DNA from: RBG-16-66-30 sp041479905
GTDB lineage: Bacteria > Acidobacteriota > Aminicenantia > Aminicenantales > Saccharicenantaceae
Reading direction: 5' to 3'
DNA: 64,000 nt
Assembly: GCA_041479905.1 (NCBI GenBank)
Contig: JBGOYY010000005.1
Coordinates: forward strand, 1 to 64,000
Shown here: one piece after another, positions 6,600 through 14,366 of the stretch
How the letters are laid out: each line of letters starts with the position of its first letter
Position numbering within the stretch: position 1 is the first letter of the stretch
Notes under the pieces: model-generated
The model's database searches: none
What the model was told of the DNA's origin: nothing
Seen by the model: only the letters and a program-made list of their open reading frames with translations
Program-made: the position numbers and the translations under genes

Positions 6600-8066
6600 T
6601 TGATAATTGAAAATAAGTCCGTGTTCGCCGATCTCCTCCTGGAAATGGTAATTGACATACGCATCGACAACAAGCCGGGTGAGTTCAAGATCGTGTGTTG
6701 AAGCGAAAACCAGACCGTTGTTTTTAGCCAGATACAGCAGGACTTCCGCCGAAGCGGAAATCCTTTCAACGGAATTGGTCCCCCTGAAGAGTTCATCTAT
6801 CAGGCAAAGACACGGAACGTCTTGCCGAGAGGCTTGAATGATGCGTAAGAGGGTAAGGATCTCGTCAAGATAATAGCTTTTGCCTTCGATGATGTTGTCC
6901 TTCCGGCCGATGAGGGTCAATGTGTTGAAGAAGGAAGAACTAAATCTCTTGGCTAGACAGAAATGGAGGGTCTGGGCAAAGAGCATATTGACGCCGATAG
7001 TTTTTAAAAAAGTCGTTTTCCCCGACATGTTGGATCCCGTTACCAGCATCCCCCCTGTTCTCAAGCTAAAAGAATTCGGCACGGGCTTCTCCAACAACGG
7101 ATGCGCAACGTTTTCGATATCGAGGGATGGAGTCGAATCCGTAAGCTCCGGCTCGACGGACTCATTCAATCCGACCTTGTAAGACGCCGCGGCTACCATC
7201 GCATCCAAAAAGCCGATGGTTTCAAAGACATCCCGCAGTTGATTCACATATTTTTCCATCAGCTTTAAATAAGAATGGAAGGCCCGGACCTCGATCAGAA
7301 AAAGAATATTAAGATATTCATAAAGAGGATTATTTTCGCCCATGCTCAGCAAGTCTGTCTTGGGGACGATGCTGGATACTTTGTCCAGCGCTGATCTTAA
7401 CCGCGTCAAATAAGCGTCCAGGGGCGAATCCTGGAGACTGCTGAGGCGAGAGGCACATTTGACCATCCTTCCCAAATAGCGGATAGAAGGAAGGTCCTCG
7501 GAAAATTTCCGTTTAGTCCGGTAATGGATCACCGCGTTGCCCAGGGATAAAGCGATAAGTCCAACCCAGCCCAGGTTTTCACCCGACAGTCCCAAGATGA
7601 CAAAAACGGGAATGAGGAGCAGAATCCATGGATAGAGGAATGCCAGCTTATTCCGTGCTGGACGTTCATCCCATAACAAATCAACGACAAAATTGCCTCC
7701 GCTCTTACACAGCTTTGATAAAACCATCTGGATCCGCTCTCGCTTCTCCTGGTTTTTGATGAGACCGTCAATGATCTCACTCCGTTCTTCCAGCGGCTTC
7801 CGAGAAAAAGCGGGCGTCCTGAGGAGGGCATAAAGCACCTGCTCGCCCGGAATGGTCAGAGTCTGGTTCATCCGGCTATAGATGAGATCCATATCCAAGT
7901 CGGTCCATGTTCTGTCATCGACTACATATTGTGACTCTCTGATCGCTGTGGTTTTTCTAAAATACTTACTAATCTCGGCAGAGTCTGTTTCGTGAGTCTC
8001 GGATGTGCCCCATTTCTTCCGCAACGACATCAGAAGCTTGTTTTTCCGCGATCCCCACTTTTTCAT
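6489..8066 (-). CDS. MutS-family ATPase with membrane segments
   Basis: A 525-residue MutS relative. Residues about 55-110 resemble the start of the MutS core (helical lever) domain. Two hydrophobic helices lie at about 143-185 (LYPWILLLIPVFVILGL and then VGLIALSLG), which canonical MutS lacks. The C-terminal ATPase has Walker A TGSNMSGKTT, Walker B CLIDELFRGTN and the STHD switch. The mismatch-reading N-terminal domain of MutS is absent, so it is not a standard mismatch-repair protein. It may act at the membrane on DNA structures; the role is unknown. GC content is lower than in the genes to the right. It overlaps the convergent gene at its 3' end by 111 bp. Confidence 0.87.
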   Translation of the reverse strand: MKKWGSRKNKLLMSLRKKWGTSETHETDSAEISKYFRKTTAIRESQYVVDDRTWTDLDMDLIYSRMNQTLTIPGEQVLYALLRTPAFSRKPLEERSEIIDGLIKNQEKRERIQMVLSKLCKSGGNFVVDLLWDERPARNKLAFLYPWILLLIPVFVILGLSGENLGWVGLIALSLGNAVIHYRTKRKFSEDLPSIRYLGRMVKCASRLSSLQDSPLDAYLTRLRSALDKVSSIVPKTDLLSMGENNPLYEYLNILFLIEVRAFHSYLKLMEKYVNQLRDVFETIGFLDAMVAAASYKVGLNESVEPELTDSTPSLDIENVAHPLLEKPVPNSFSLRTGGMLVTGSNMSGKTTFLKTIGVNMLFAQTLHFCLAKRFSSSFFNTLTLIGRKDNIIEGKSYYLDEILTLLRIIQASRQDVPCLCLIDELFRGTNSVERISASAEVLLYLAKNNGLVFASTHDLELTRLVVDAYVNYHFQEEIGEHGLIFNYQLREGPSETRNAIKLLRHVGYPEEITGAAEERIRGDK

Positions 8067-8152
8067 TCTCGTTAAAATAATATATCAGAAAATTCGAGAA
8101 TTGGAAGAGCTTGATTTGTGGTACTAGGAAGTTTTGTTTACTGACATCCCGG

Positions 8153-8370
8153 CTACATACGGTTGCCGCCGCCGACATAAAGCACTTGCCCGGTGATCCA
8201 GTCCGCCTGCCGGGAAGCGAAGAAGACTACCGCCGAGGCGATGTCTTCGGGTGTCCCTATGCGGCGCAGCGGATAAGTCTTGGCCAGGGCTTCGGCCGCG
8301 TCCTTCGTCAACCAGCCGGTCTGAACGGCTCCGGGAGAAACGAGGATGGCGATTAAATTAACAGAAAAAA
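8153..8370 (-). pseudogene. C-terminal remnant of short-chain dehydrogenase/reductase
   Basis: About 66 residues matching the end of an SDR: VSPGAVQTGW, then RRIGTPEDIASAVVFFAS, then WITGQVLYVGGG. The nucleotide-binding N-terminus and the Y-x3-K catalytic part are absent; upstream the frame runs into the antisense of lepB. The right edge at about 8370 is approximate. This is a truncated dead fragment next to the signal peptidase gene. Confidence 0.75.
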
Positions 8371-8376
8371 TAAGAG

Positions 8377-9066
8377 CTAGTTGATGATTTTCAATAAGCG
8401 TCCCCAGCGGGCTTTGGGGATAAAGTTCAATATTTTTTTCAACCGGTCGCGGAAGTTTGTTTTTTGCCATGCGTCCCGTTCTGCTTCGTATGAAAAATAA
8501 ATGACCCAGGGCCTCCCCTTGATATTAGCTAGAGGTACGAAGCCCCACGTTCGGCTATCCGCGCTGTCGTCGCGGTTGTCTCCCATAACAAAGAGGTGTC
8601 CCGCCGGGACGATAACCGGCCCGTAGTTATCTCTTATGGCAAATTCATAATGATAAGCGTCGTCCTTTGAATAGGCCTGGCTGTCCTTGTGGATTTTGTA
8701 AGGCTCATCGATAGGTCCATCATTGATGTAGAGCTGCTTGGCTCGGATTTCAACCTTGTCCCCTTCCAGGCCGATCACGCGCTTTACATAGTCCTTTGTT
8801 AAATCTTTTGGCCACTTGAAGACGACGATATCCTTTCTCTTAATTTGCTTCCGCGGCAGCAGCATACCCTCGAGTGAAAACGAGGGCCGCACGTAGGCCA
8901 TCTTGTTAACCAAGAGGAAATCTCCAACGAGGAGTTTCGGGATCATCGACCCGGTAGGGATCTGAAAGGCCTGGACAACGAACGTCATGACGAAGAAAAC
9001 GAAGACAGCTGTCTCAGCGATGAGTTCGAAATATTCCCGGACGACATTCTTGCCCTTTTTCTTCAT
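8377..9066 (-). CDS. lepB: signal peptidase I
   Basis: A type I signal peptidase that removes leader peptides from exported proteins at the inner membrane. The start chosen (ATG 9066) gives 229 residues and lies 28 bp after a good promoter; a TTG at 9171 would lie upstream of that promoter. One N-terminal membrane helix (residues about 14-34) is followed by the catalytic Ser40 in PTGSM. The general-base Lys95 sits in VKRVIGLEGD, and box E reads GDNRDDSADSR. Bacterial-type Ser/Lys dyad, so active. It fits the many secreted proteins in this window. Confidence 0.93.
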   Translation of the reverse strand: MKKKGKNVVREYFELIAETAVFVFFVMTFVVQAFQIPTGSMIPKLLVGDFLLVNKMAYVRPSFSLEGMLLPRKQIKRKDIVVFKWPKDLTKDYVKRVIGLEGDKVEIRAKQLYINDGPIDEPYKIHKDSQAYSKDDAYHYEFAIRDNYGPVIVPAGHLFVMGDNRDDSADSRTWGFVPLANIKGRPWVIYFSYEAERDAWQKTNFRDRLKKILNFIPKARWGRLLKIIN

Positions 9067-9100
9067 CTCGCTACCAGCTTTTAACGCAAAAGAAGGTACT

Positions 9101-9129
9101 AATATAATCTGAATAAAAGAATTCTTCAA
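9101..9129 (-). promoter_or_regulatory. lepB promoter
   Basis: -35 TTGAAG (9124-9129), 17-bp spacer, -10 TATATT (9101-9106) on the minus strand. The predicted transcript starts near 9094, 28 bp before the lepB ATG. Confidence 0.7.
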
Positions 9130-9172
9130 GGATGACCTATCCCCGACCATGGCTTTGAGAATCGCTCTCAAC

Positions 9173-9201
9173 CTGTCATGAGGGCGATAATCCGCTATAA
9201 T
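9173..9201 (+). promoter_or_regulatory. typA promoter
   Basis: -35 CTGTCA (9173-9178), 17-bp spacer, -10 TATAAT (9196-9201). It is divergent from the lepB promoter and places the start of typA at the downstream GTG (9253). Confidence 0.6.
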
Positions 9202-9252
9202 CTATATTCGTGTCCCCGGGACGCGGAGAGACAGAAGATAAAAAGGAGCCCT

Positions 9253-11106
9253 GTGCGCAGACAAGATATCCGCAACGTCGCCATCATCGCCCATGTCGAT
9301 CATGGGAAAACGACGCTTGTCGACGCGATGATGCGACAGTGCAAGCTGTTCCGCAATATCGACCAGATGGGCGATTGCATCCTCGATTCGGGCGATCTCG
9401 AGCGCGAGCGGGGCATCACCATCGTCTCCAAGAATATGTCGCTGACCTGGCAGGGCGTCAAGATCAACATCGTCGACACGCCCGGCCACTCGGACTTCGG
9501 CGGCGAGGTCGAACGCGTCCTCCGGATGGTCGACGGCGTCCTACTGCTCATCGATGCGGCGGAAGGCCCGCTGCCGCAGACCCGTTTCGTGCTCAAAAAA
9601 GCCCTGGAGCTGGGCCTCCGGCCCATCGTCGTCATCAACAAGACCGACCGTCCGGACGCCCGGATCCACGAGGTCCTCAACGAGACCGTCGATCTCTTCA
9701 TCGAGCTCGACGCCGACGATGAGCAATGGAATTTCCCGGTTATCTACGCGTCGGGCCGGAACGGCACGTCGACGACGAATCTGGCCGACCCGGCGCGGGA
9801 CCTGACCCCGCTCTTCCGATCCATCCTGGATCATGTGCCGGCCCCGGAATACGATCCTGAGAGCCCGCTCTCCGGACTGATCACCAACATCACCCATGAC
9901 GATTATATCGGGCGCATCGGCATCGGCCGCCTGTTGGGAGGCCGGGTCCGGACCGGCGACCCGATCGCGGTCCTGTCCGGGGGTGATAAGCAGGTTTTAG
10001 GACAGGTCCAGAGGTTGTTCGTTTTCGAGGGACTGGAACGGACGGTCGTGTCCGTCGTCGAGGCGGGCGAACTCTTCGCCTTCGCGGGCATCCCTTCCGT
10101 GACCATCGGCGATTCCATCGCCGACCCCGAGAGGCCCATCCGCCTCAACATCCTGACCATCGAGCCGCCGACCGTTTCCATGATGTTCATGGTCAACAAC
10201 AGCCCGTTCGGAGGCCGGGAAGGCAAGCATGTCACCTCCAGCAAATTGCGCGAACGTGTCGAAAAGGAGCTGAGGACGAACGTGTCCATCTCCGTCGAAT
10301 GGGGCGATTCTCCGGACCGGTTCACGGTCGCCGGCCGCGGCGAGCTGCAGCTGGCCATCCTCATCGAACAGATGCGCCGCGAGGGCTACGAGTTCCAGGT
10401 TTCGATGCCCCAGGTCATCACGAAGACGGATGGAGACAAGGTGCTTGAACCCTACGAGACCCTGGTTGCGGACATGCCGAAGGAGTGCTCCGGCACGGTC
10501 ATCCGCATGCTGGGCGGGAAAAAAGGCGTGTTGGAAAGAATAATCGACCTGAAGGGGACCTATACCCGCCTGACCTTTACCATTCCCATGCGGGGGCTAT
10601 TCGGTTTTCGGATGGAGTTCCTGAGCCAGACGAGGGGCAACGGCGTCATGGCCCACACGTATCTCGGCTACCGTGAGTGGGCCGGGAAGATCGGCGGCCG
10701 CAGGAACGGCGTCCTGGTCTCCGACCACACCGGGACCGTCGCCACTTATGCCGTGGCGAACATCCAGGACCGCGGCCGCCTTTTCGTGTCTGCCGGGGAC
10801 ATGGTCTACACCGGACAGATCGTCGGCGAAACCATGCACGCCCACGACCTGAAGGTCAATCCCACCAAGCAGAAACATCTCACGAACATGCGCTCCTCCA
10901 CGTCGGATATCGCCGCCAAGATCGATGCGCCCGCCCTCCTGGCGCTGGACCAGATGATGGACTACATCAACGATGACGAACTGCTGGAGGTCACGCCCAC
11001 GTCGCTCCGCATGCGCAAGAAGCTCCTGGACTTCAAGGAGAGAAAACGCGCCGGCCTGGGCCATATATCCCATGTCTTGCGCGATCGAGCCGGGGAGATC
11101 CGTTGA
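9253..11106 (+). CDS. typA: translational GTPase TypA/BipA
   Basis: A ribosome-binding GTPase of the TypA/BipA family, 617 residues from GTG 9253 (AGGAG 4 bp upstream, and after the promoter). The N-terminal G domain has IIAHVDHGKTT (G1), RGITI (G2), DTPGHSDFGGEV (G3) and NKTD (G4). The EF-G-like domains III and V and the TypA-specific C-terminus (FLSQTRGNG, then NPTKQKHLTNMRSS) follow. Length is normal for the family. It is known to act in ribosome assembly and stress or low-temperature growth. It ends just before a small hairpin and faces a TPR lipoprotein gene. Confidence 0.96.
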   Translation: MRRQDIRNVAIIAHVDHGKTTLVDAMMRQCKLFRNIDQMGDCILDSGDLERERGITIVSKNMSLTWQGVKINIVDTPGHSDFGGEVERVLRMVDGVLLLIDAAEGPLPQTRFVLKKALELGLRPIVVINKTDRPDARIHEVLNETVDLFIELDADDEQWNFPVIYASGRNGTSTTNLADPARDLTPLFRSILDHVPAPEYDPESPLSGLITNITHDDYIGRIGIGRLLGGRVRTGDPIAVLSGGDKQVLGQVQRLFVFEGLERTVVSVVEAGELFAFAGIPSVTIGDSIADPERPIRLNILTIEPPTVSMMFMVNNSPFGGREGKHVTSSKLRERVEKELRTNVSISVEWGDSPDRFTVAGRGELQLAILIEQMRREGYEFQVSMPQVITKTDGDKVLEPYETLVADMPKECSGTVIRMLGGKKGVLERIIDLKGTYTRLTFTIPMRGLFGFRMEFLSQTRGNGVMAHTYLGYREWAGKIGGRRNGVLVSDHTGTVATYAVANIQDRGRLFVSAGDMVYTGQIVGETMHAHDLKVNPTKQKHLTNMRSSTSDIAAKIDAPALLALDQMMDYINDDELLEVTPTSLRMRKKLLDFKERKRAGLGHISHVLRDRAGEIR

Positions 11107-11113
11107 ACATCAT

Positions 11114-11131
11114 AGGGGGTTCGATCCCCCT
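11114..11131. repeat. short hairpin after typA (T-arm-like)
   Basis: AGGGGG-TTCGAT-CCCCCT lies 7 bp after the typA stop. It has a 6-bp GC stem but no T-run. The sequence resembles a tRNA T-arm (GGGGGTTCGATCCCCC). No D-arm, anticodon arm or acceptor stem is present, so it is either a transcription end without a U-tract or a chance or relic T-arm. Confidence 0.45.
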
Positions 11132-11134
11132 CAC

Positions 11135-11914
11135 TCACCTCCCCTCCTTCTCCCCTCGGGAAGCCGGGCTCTTCAGGAAATTCTTGACCCTCGGGTCGTC
11201 CCGGACTTTCTCGAACTCTTTTTCCCTGAGGATCCTCGGCCAATCCACGAAACCGGCCTCCCGGGTCTTGTCCAGATACTCCACGGTCTTATCGACGTTC
11301 CCTGCGGACGCATAGGCCTTGGCGTAGGTGAAGTAGGTCTCCTTCATGTCGAAGGACAGGGAGGAGAACGTGGTGACCAGCTTTTTGTGTTTTTCCAAGT
11401 AATCGGGGTCGAGGGCGATCCCCCTGGAGAGATAGCGGGTCCCTTCATCCGTCCGCCCGAGGTTGGAGAGGAGAATACCCAAGCTGTAATTGGCGGAGAC
11501 TAGGTCGGGCGCGAGCGCGAGCGCTTTCTTGTACATGTCCTCGGCTCTGGCGAACTGCAACTTGATCGAAAACACGCCGGCCACGTTGTTGTAGGCCGTG
11601 GCGAAGGACGGATCCAGGGCGGCGGCTTTTTCGAACTGTTCCTTGGCCGGGTTGTAGCCCTCCTGCTGAAAATAGCAAAGGCCCAGGTAATTATGGGCCT
11701 TGGGCGAATCCGGCCTGATCGCCACCGCCGTCCGCAGTTTTTCCTCGGCCCGCTTGTACTCTCCCCTTGCCAGATCAGAAAGCCCCTGTTCCAGATAAAC
11801 ATCGAAGGACCGGTCCGCCGGCGCCGCGGCGTTCGAGCGGGGGATGGCCCGGCTGGCGCAGGCGGACGCGAATAGCAAAACGCCCATGAAGAGACACCCT
11901 GACTTTCGCCCCAT
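11135..11914 (-). CDS. TPR-repeat lipoprotein
   Basis: A 259-residue lipoprotein: signal sequence with lipobox ASAC near residue 19, then about four tetratricopeptide repeats between residues 40 and 175 (for example A-H-N-Y-L-G-L-C-Y-F and A-Y-N-N-V-A-G-V-F). The C-terminal part has a fifth, degenerate helical pair and ends in DDPRVKNFL, a common tail in TPR proteins of this kind. It probably scaffolds protein contacts at the periplasmic membrane face. It is monocistronic, convergent with typA, and has a near-consensus promoter. Confidence 0.87.
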   Translation of the reverse strand: MGRKSGCLFMGVLLFASACASRAIPRSNAAAPADRSFDVYLEQGLSDLARGEYKRAEEKLRTAVAIRPDSPKAHNYLGLCYFQQEGYNPAKEQFEKAAALDPSFATAYNNVAGVFSIKLQFARAEDMYKKALALAPDLVSANYSLGILLSNLGRTDEGTRYLSRGIALDPDYLEKHKKLVTTFSSLSFDMKETYFTYAKAYASAGNVDKTVEYLDKTREAGFVDWPRILREKEFEKVRDDPRVKNFLKSPASRGEKEGR

Positions 11915-11953
11915 GTTTTTTTCTCCCTGCCGACCTCAGAGTCTCCATTACAA

Positions 11954-11982
11954 TATATAAGAGCGGGATGGCCGAATGTCAA
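11954..11982 (-). promoter_or_regulatory. promoter of TPR lipoprotein gene
   Basis: Perfect -35 TTGACA (11977-11982), 17-bp spacer, -10 TATATA (11954-11959) on the minus strand, 40 bp before the ATG. Confidence 0.7.
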
Positions 11983-12101
11983 GTCGTCTGGGCCGGCGGC
12001 CGTCCGTTTCTTGATTTACTCCGGAGCACGAGCTCACAAAAAACACCAGCGTTTCCCTTCTCTCGGTTGTATTATTAGATGAGGGCCGTGGTGGCCGTCT
12101 C

Positions 12102-12650
12102 ATGGATGAACACGGGATCATTAAACGATGCCTCGAAGGGGACACCGGGAGTTTTCAGCAGATCGTCGCCAGCCATACGGCGCCCCTGATGGCGGCGGCG
12201 ATGACCATCCTGGGAAACCGGCAGGACGCCGAGGATCTCTGCCAGGAGACGTTCATTCAAGCTTACCGTCATCTTTCGAGCTTCGACGCAGGAAGAAGCC
12301 TCAGAGTCTGGCTCTATACGATCCTCTATCGCCGCTGCCTCAACGCCGTCAAGAGGAAGAAGAAGTTCGCCGGCATATTGAATAGACTGAAGACCGAGCC
12401 CGAGGCCTGGATGCTGGCGCACAATCCGCGCCCCGGAGATCCGGCGGCCCTCCCACCGGGGCTCTACGGAACCCTCAGTCCAAGGGAACGAACCGTTCTT
12501 TCATTATGGGTCAACGAAGATTACACTGCCGTGGAAATTTCGGTCATCCTCGAATGTTCCCCCAGCACCGCCCGGTGCTATCTCTTCAACATCCGCAAGA
12601 AAATACGCGCCCTGATGGAGAAGAACCATGAGAGCCTGTCGAGCCGTTGA
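12102..12650 (+). CDS. ECF RNA polymerase sigma factor
   Basis: A 182-residue ECF sigma factor. Region 2 includes DAEDLCQETFIQAYRHL and SLRVWLYTILYRRCLNAVKR. Region 4 (about residues 120-175) has LSPRERTVLSLWVNEDYTAVEIS and a helix-turn-helix. It heads a plus-strand operon: sigma, zinc-finger anti-sigma (23-bp overlap), TonB-domain protein. This is the same order as the operon at 211-2413, so the two are copies of one module type, though sequence similarity between the sigma factors is only moderate. A TATTAT box lies about 26 bp upstream without a clear -35. Confidence 0.92.
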   Translation: MDEHGIIKRCLEGDTGSFQQIVASHTAPLMAAAMTILGNRQDAEDLCQETFIQAYRHLSSFDAGRSLRVWLYTILYRRCLNAVKRKKKFAGILNRLKTEPEAWMLAHNPRPGDPAALPPGLYGTLSPRERTVLSLWVNEDYTAVEISVILECSPSTARCYLFNIRKKIRALMEKNHESLSSR

Positions 12651-13101
12651 GTTTTTGTCCCAGGTCTTGCCCTTCAGGGCCTGGAGGGGAAACATTATCC
12701 AGCGCCATATCGACGGTTGTCCCATCTGTCGGGCGAAGCTGGCTGGTCGAGATGAGGCTGGGGAGTATGTGATCCAGCCTGAGGCCGTCGGCCCCACGGA
12801 CTCGATTTGGCCGGCCGTGGAAGCCGGAATCCGGATGACGTCCCCGGCACCAGAGCGCCATTTCTTGCCTGTCGGCAGGCTTTTGCGGCGCGCGGCTGGA
12901 GTCGCGGCCGCGGCCGGCGTCCTTTTTTTGTTATTCCTGGTGGTCAGGCCCCCCAAGCCGGTCGGTGGCCGCTCACCCGTCGTTAACGTTGAGGAGTTCC
13001 GGCTGGATTCGATAGAAGTCTGGGGCAAGCCCGCCAGGGCATTATTCTACCAGCCCAGGGATTCCCAAATCATGATCATCTGGGCAGGAGAGAGCTTTTA
13101 A
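12628..13101 (+). CDS. zinc-finger anti-sigma factor (membrane)
   Basis: A 157-residue ZAS-type anti-sigma factor. The zinc motif HIDGCPIC (H-x3-C-x2-C) is near residue 28-35, a membrane helix is at about 89-107 (GVAAAAGVLFLLFLVV), and the periplasmic tail is short. The tail WGKPARALFYQPRDSQ...IIWAGES matches the pattern of the tail in the other anti-sigma factor (1294-1830), implying a conserved signal-sensing end. It overlaps the sigma gene by 23 bp and precedes the TonB-domain gene by 12 bp. Confidence 0.8.
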   Translation: MRACRAVEFLSQVLPFRAWRGNIIQRHIDGCPICRAKLAGRDEAGEYVIQPEAVGPTDSIWPAVEAGIRMTSPAPERHFLPVGRLLRRAAGVAAAAGVLFLLFLVVRPPKPVGGRSPVVNVEEFRLDSIEVWGKPARALFYQPRDSQIMIIWAGESF

Positions 13102-13113
13102 AGGAGGCGTGCT

Positions 13114-14355
13114 ATGAAAAAGACGATTGGGATGATTCTGGGTTTAGCTTTTCTCGGCCCGCTCCTGTGGAGCCAGGGATTAGACGAGATCAATGTCGTT
13201 GAAATGAGCTGGGTTCTCAAGTGCTATCAGGGAATCAGGGCGGGGACGACCGCGACTCCAGGGGTCGTCGCGTCGTCCTATTCCAAACCGGCGTTTTTCG
13301 ATAATTTGGGAAAAGACGAAGACCTGGCCAAGGAGCGCGATCTCATTAAAACGACGTTCAACCTCGGCGACGTCCGGCCCGTCTCCCAGGGGGAGCTGTG
13401 GTTGAAGGAAGCCCAGGCGACGAGCATGCTCCAAATTGTCCGGGAGAGAGAAAAGCCCCTGGCCATTGAACTCGAAAGGCTCGACACGAGCTGGCTCCAT
13501 TATAGGATCACGGTATACGAAGTGAACGCGGAGAGGAAAGCCATCATGCGCTCGGCTTTCACGATTCCGAGCACGATGACCCTGAAGGACGCCGTCGTCT
13601 TCGGGTTCGAGGACTCGGCACGGAGTCCGCTCTTCCTGTCGCTGCGGATCACGAACCTCTATGCCGAAGGGAAGGACGCCGGGACACGCCCGGCGGCTAA
13701 AGGGTATGCGCTGGCGAAAGCCGTCCAGAAAGGGGAACTTACTCAAAAAGCGAATGAGTTTGAAAAAGGGGCCGTAGCCTGCCGGGGAGAGATCAGGCCG
13801 CCCCGGCCGATTTCAATCGTGGAACCCGACTACCCCGAGAACGCCGTCAAGAAGGGGATCGAGGGATACGTGATACTCGCGTTGAAGGTCAACGAAGCGG
13901 GACGCGTGGTCGATGCCATGGTCCTGAGGTCGATCCCGGAACTCGACCGGGCCGCCCTTGACGTCGTCAAGAAATGGGTCTATGAGCCGTTGCTCGTCGA
14001 GGGCAAACCTAAAACGTGCGTCTTCACCTCCACTGTTAACTTCAGCCTCGAAAAGCTGAAAGCGGCAAAGAACGAGCCCGCGCAGAAGCCGGCGGTAACG
14101 GCTCCCCGGCTCTATGCCTATGTCGCCCCCGTCTATCCTGATGCGGCCAAGGCAAAGAGGATCGAGGGGACGGTCGTCCTCAGCGTGACCTTGGACGGCA
14201 ACGGCAACGTGATCGCCGCGAAAGTTTTACAGTCCATCCCGGAACTGGACCAGGCGGCCATCGACGCCGTCAAGCAATGGAAGTATGAACCGATGGTTGC
14301 CAACGGGAAGCCGCGAGCCGTTATCTTCACCGTCTCTGTGGAGTTCAAGCGTTAA
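13114..14355 (+). CDS. secreted protein with two TonB C-terminal domains
   Basis: A 413-residue exported protein: signal peptide (1-20, ending near WSQG), an unrecognised middle, then two tandem TonB C-terminal domains at about residues 228-310 and 330-412. Each has the pattern (E/A)PxYPxxAxxxxIEGxVxL...VLxSIPELDxAAxDxVKxWxYEPxxxxGKP. The two repeats are very similar, pointing to an internal duplication; the partner protein at 211-1227 has one copy. The start has an AAAGGAGG site. It is the last gene of the sigma / anti-sigma operon and probably works in the periplasm. No ExbB or ExbD gene is in the window. Confidence 0.85.
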   Translation: MKKTIGMILGLAFLGPLLWSQGLDEINVVEMSWVLKCYQGIRAGTTATPGVVASSYSKPAFFDNLGKDEDLAKERDLIKTTFNLGDVRPVSQGELWLKEAQATSMLQIVREREKPLAIELERLDTSWLHYRITVYEVNAERKAIMRSAFTIPSTMTLKDAVVFGFEDSARSPLFLSLRITNLYAEGKDAGTRPAAKGYALAKAVQKGELTQKANEFEKGAVACRGEIRPPRPISIVEPDYPENAVKKGIEGYVILALKVNEAGRVVDAMVLRSIPELDRAALDVVKKWVYEPLLVEGKPKTCVFTSTVNFSLEKLKAAKNEPAQKPAVTAPRLYAYVAPVYPDAAKAKRIEGTVVLSVTLDGNGNVIAAKVLQSIPELDQAAIDAVKQWKYEPMVANGKPRAVIFTVSVEFKR

Positions 14356-14366
14356 TGATGGCCGCC

